Shown here piece by piece: positions 61,764 through 64,000 of a stretch of DNA of 64,000 nucleotides. Under the pieces are notes generated by a model. That model had not been told where the DNA came from. It saw nothing but the letters and a program-made list of their open reading frames with translations, and made no database searches. The stretch comes from Chryseobacterium camelliae (GTDB taxonomy: Bacteria; Bacteroidota; Bacteroidia; Flavobacteriales; Weeksellaceae), in assembly GCF_002770595.1 (NCBI RefSeq), contig NZ_CP022986.1:3596001-3660000 (forward strand), written 5' to 3'. Position 1 is the stretch's first letter; each line of letters opens with the position of its first letter. The position numbers and the translations under genes are program-made.

Positions 61764-62981
61764 ATGCAGAACAAGCTAAAAATCATCAACGATCCGGTAC
61801 ATGGATTCATCAAAATTCCTCATGAGATCTTATTCGATATTATTGAACACCCTTACTTCCAGAGGTTAAGGAGGATATCTCAGACAGGGCTGCTGAACCT
61901 GATTTTCCCGGGAGCCACCCATACCCGGTTCCACCATGCCTTAGGAGCTATGCACCTGATGTTTACAGCCATTGAAACCCTGAAACTGAAAGGGGTGGAG
62001 ATTTCGAAAGAAGAAGAAAAGGGAGCATTGCTCGCTATTCTGATGCATGATATCGGGCATGGACCGTTTTCCCATGCGCTGGAAAGTATGCTGATGGATG
62101 ACTGGCATCATGAAAATCTGTCCCTGCTCCTCATGAACAGGCTTAATGAACAGTTCAACGGCCAGTTGTCAACGGCTATTGAGATGTTCCGGGGACAATA
62201 CCACAGGAAATTTTTTAACCAGCTTATCTCATCCCAGCTGGATGTGGACCGGCTTGATTATCTGAAAAGGGATAGTTTCTTTACCGGTGTTTCGGAAGGA
62301 AACGTGAATACCCAGCGGATCATTTCCATGATGAATGTATGTGAGGACCGTGAACTCGTTATTGATGCCAAAGGAATCTATTCCATTGAAAACTTCCTTA
62401 CCGCCAGGATGTTTATGTACTGGCAGGTATATTATCACAAAACTTCTGCGCTGGCAGAGTTTATTCTCGTCAAAATCCTTGAAAGAGCAAAATTTCTTGT
62501 GTCCCAAGGAGTCATTCTGCCGGCCACGGAAAACCTTACCTACTTCCTCTACCGTGAAAAAGGTTCGGCTACCGATGAGGATGTGGAACGTTTCACCCAG
62601 CTCGATGACAATGATATTATACAGGCTATGAAGTTATGGCAGAAATCCGATGATTTTATCCTCTCATACTGGTGCCGTTGCGTAATTCAGAGGGATCTGC
62701 CTAAAACCATCATTTCATCACACCCTTTTGATCAGGCATTTATCGAGGAAAAAATAAAGGATACGAATGCATTTCTCGGAATTGATAACGGCAAAGAACT
62801 GGTGCATGAAATAAAACGTAAGCTTCTTCCTTACGATACCGAAAAGCAGCCAATCTGGCTTTTGCAGAAAAACGGGGAAAAAATAAAACTGCATGAATCC
62901 GAAGATCAGCTCCTTTCAGGATTGATGGTGAATAAGACTACACGATATATTCTTACGTTTCCCAGGAATTTCAATATTTAA
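61764..62981 (+). CDS. HD-domain phosphohydrolase (dGTPase/SAMHD1-like)
   Basis: 405 aa. Metal-binding HD signature: FHHALG (the first His), then H95-D96 in MHDIGHGPFSHALE, and a later DVDRLDYLKRD. NDPVHGFI at the start is typical of the deoxynucleotide triphosphohydrolase-like family that includes dGTPases and SAMHD1. Likely soluble and cytoplasmic. The substrate may be a dNTP but is not proven. It is next to lpxD, with 80 bases between them holding an lpxD promoter. Confidence 0.85.
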   Translation: MQNKLKIINDPVHGFIKIPHEILFDIIEHPYFQRLRRISQTGLLNLIFPGATHTRFHHALGAMHLMFTAIETLKLKGVEISKEEEKGALLAILMHDIGHGPFSHALESMLMDDWHHENLSLLLMNRLNEQFNGQLSTAIEMFRGQYHRKFFNQLISSQLDVDRLDYLKRDSFFTGVSEGNVNTQRIISMMNVCEDRELVIDAKGIYSIENFLTARMFMYWQVYYHKTSALAEFILVKILERAKFLVSQGVILPATENLTYFLYREKGSATDEDVERFTQLDDNDIIQAMKLWQKSDDFILSYWCRCVIQRDLPKTIISSHPFDQAFIEEKIKDTNAFLGIDNGKELVHEIKRKLLPYDTEKQPIWLLQKNGEKIKLHESEDQLLSGLMVNKTTRYILTFPRNFNI

Positions 62982-63026
62982 GAGTGCTAAAGTATATTAA
63001 AATGCACGTTCCGGGATCAAAAAACC

Positions 63027-63055
63027 TTTGCGAATTATAGAATTTCTTATCTTTG
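63027..63055 (+). promoter_or_regulatory. lpxD promoter
   Basis: TTTG (63027-63030), a 17-base spacer and TATCTTTG (63048-63055), seven bases before the lpxD ATG. The leader is therefore extremely short or absent. Confidence 0.6.
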
Positions 63056-63061
63056 CAGAAT

Positions 63062-64000
63062 ATGGAATTTACAGCTTCGCAAATTGCAAGTTTTATAGAC
63101 GGTAAAATAATAGGTGACGGCAATGCACTTATTACAGGAGTTTCACCTATTGAAAACGGCGAACAGGGACACCTTTCTTTTATAGCACAGGACAGGTTTT
63201 CCCATTTTCTAGATAGCACAAAGTGTTCCGTTATCATTGTTTCTGAAAATCTTTTAACAAAAGACACCTATGCACCCACGGTTATTTCCGTAAAGGATGC
63301 ATACCTTTCTTTTCAGGTGCTGATGAACCTATATCAGGAAATGCAGGGCAGGAAAGATGGGATTGAAGAAGGATCTTCCATTCATGCAACTGCTCAGATA
63401 GGAGAGAATGTCTATGTAGGTGCCTTCACCTATGTCTCGGAAAAAGCAAAAATCGGGGAAGGTTCCCAGATCTATCCGCAGGTATACATAGGGAAGGGTG
63501 TAAAGATCGGCAAGAACTGTAAAATAGACAGTGGTGCCAGAATCTATGATTACTGCATCATCGGAGACAACTGTATCATTCATTCCAATACCGTTATAGG
63601 AGGAGACGGCTTCGGTTTCCAGCCTACGGCTGAAGGTTTCAAAAAAATTCCTCAGCTGGGCAATGTTATCATCGAAGATAATGTGGAAATCGGTTCCAAC
63701 TGCAGCATAGACAGAGCGACCATAGGCTCAACGGTCATCGGGAAGGGAACCAAGATCGATAACCTGATCCAGATAGCCCATAACGTGAAAATAGGACAGA
63801 ACAATGTCATTGCCGCGCAGGCCGGAATTGCAGGCTCCACAACCATCGGGGACTGGAATCAGATCGGCGGCCAGGTGGGCATCGTCGGACACATAAAAAT
63901 CGGTAACCAGGTAAGAATCCAGGCACAGAGCGGAGTGAGCTCAAGCGTGAAAGATAAGGAGAGCCTGTATGGTTCACCGGCAATCAACTATAACGACTAT
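63062..64000 (+). CDS. lpxD: UDP-3-O-acylglucosamine N-acyltransferase (5' part)
   Basis: 313 codons are visible and the frame runs off the right edge; the family is usually 330-345 aa, so only the tail is missing. Third step of lipid A synthesis: transfers a 3-hydroxyacyl chain from ACP to the glucosamine amine. An N-terminal uridine-binding domain (about 1-100) is followed by left-handed beta-helix hexapeptide repeats. Catalytic His240 is in [10 protein letters not shown], with GGDGFGFQP near 180-188. In Bacteroidetes lpxD is usually followed by the lpxC-fabZ fusion, which would lie beyond the edge. Confidence 0.95.
   Translation, partial: MEFTASQIASFIDGKIIGDGNALITGVSPIENGEQGHLSFIAQDRFSHFLDSTKCSVIIVSENLLTKDTYAPTVISVKDAYLSFQVLMNLYQEMQGRKDGIEEGSSIHATAQIGENVYVGAFTYVSEKAKIGEGSQIYPQVYIGKGVKIGKNCKIDSGARIYDYCIIGDNCIIHSNTVIGGDGFGFQPTAEGFKKIPQLGNVIIEDNVEIGSNCSIDRATIGSTVIGKGTKIDNLIQIAHNVKIGQNNVIAAQAGIAGSTTIGDWNQIGGQVGIVGHIKIGNQVRIQAQSGVSSSVKDKESLYGSPAINYNDY

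Noticed and set aside
1-64000. CRISPR arrays, tRNA/rRNA genes, insertion sequences or prophage genes
   Set aside because: No regularly spaced repeats, no CCA-ended cloverleaf-like sequence, and no transposase or integrase-like proteins were noticed on reading both strands. Reading by eye could miss a diverged tRNA.

Overview
The window looks like chromosome of a Flavobacteriia bacterium, most likely Chryseobacterium or a close relative in Weeksellaceae. This rests on protein character, AT-rich DNA, near absence of Shine-Dalgarno sites, repeated use of the Bacteroidetes -7 promoter element TAnnTTTG, a type IX secretion (T9SS) cargo protein, and the T9SS regulator PorX. No database search was possible, so the genus is an inference.

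Layout. 1-85 is the tail of an outer-membrane beta-barrel gene. 322-3182 (minus strand) is nrdB-nrdA, a class I ribonucleotide reductase. 3604-8136 is a MacAB-like ABC export operon (ATPase, two permeases, adaptor). 8274-12769 holds a GT39-type glycosyltransferase, a thioredoxin-reductase-like flavoprotein, glyA and recX. 12896-16139 is a T9SS cargo protein plus a small Pro-rich tail-anchored protein. 16338-44229 is a first, very AT-rich surface-polysaccharide cluster. 44589-56780 is a second, compositionally different one. 56900-64000 is housekeeping: rimO, an RlpA-like protein, xth, porX, an HD phosphohydrolase and the 5' part of lpxD.

Polysaccharide cluster 1 encodes export (Wza lipoprotein, Wzc kinase, Wzx, Wzy) and three nucleotide-sugar routes. 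(i) A 6-dehydrogenase with WbpB, WbpE, WbpD and WbpI-like enzymes would give UDP-ManNAc3NAcA. An L-2-hydroxyglutarate oxidase sits inside this set and may recycle the 2-hydroxyglutarate that WbpB-type enzymes release. (ii) RfbA, RfbB and WecE would give dTDP-Fuc4N, with an adjacent formyltransferase and a WecF-like transferase. (iii) A WbpM/PglF-like dehydratase, PglE-like aminotransferase and PglC-like phosphosugar transferase would start the chain on a bacillosamine-type sugar. PglC and PglE enclose a tightly coupled ATP-grasp / SDR / metallophosphoesterase trio with no obvious published role. AsnB may amidate a uronic acid.

Polysaccharide cluster 2 has its own initiating transferases, Wzc, Wzx, EpsG-type polymerase, three glycosyltransferases, RfbC and a membrane-anchored PslG-like glycoside hydrolase. 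It has no Wza, so it probably shares the Wza of cluster 1. Three consecutive terminator-like hairpins separate the two clusters.

The most promising leads are the LhgO/WbpB coupling, the ATP-grasp/SDR/phosphoesterase module, a G8 tract inside the PglE-like gene that could phase-vary, and a repeated AGTTAAAT site in front of porX.
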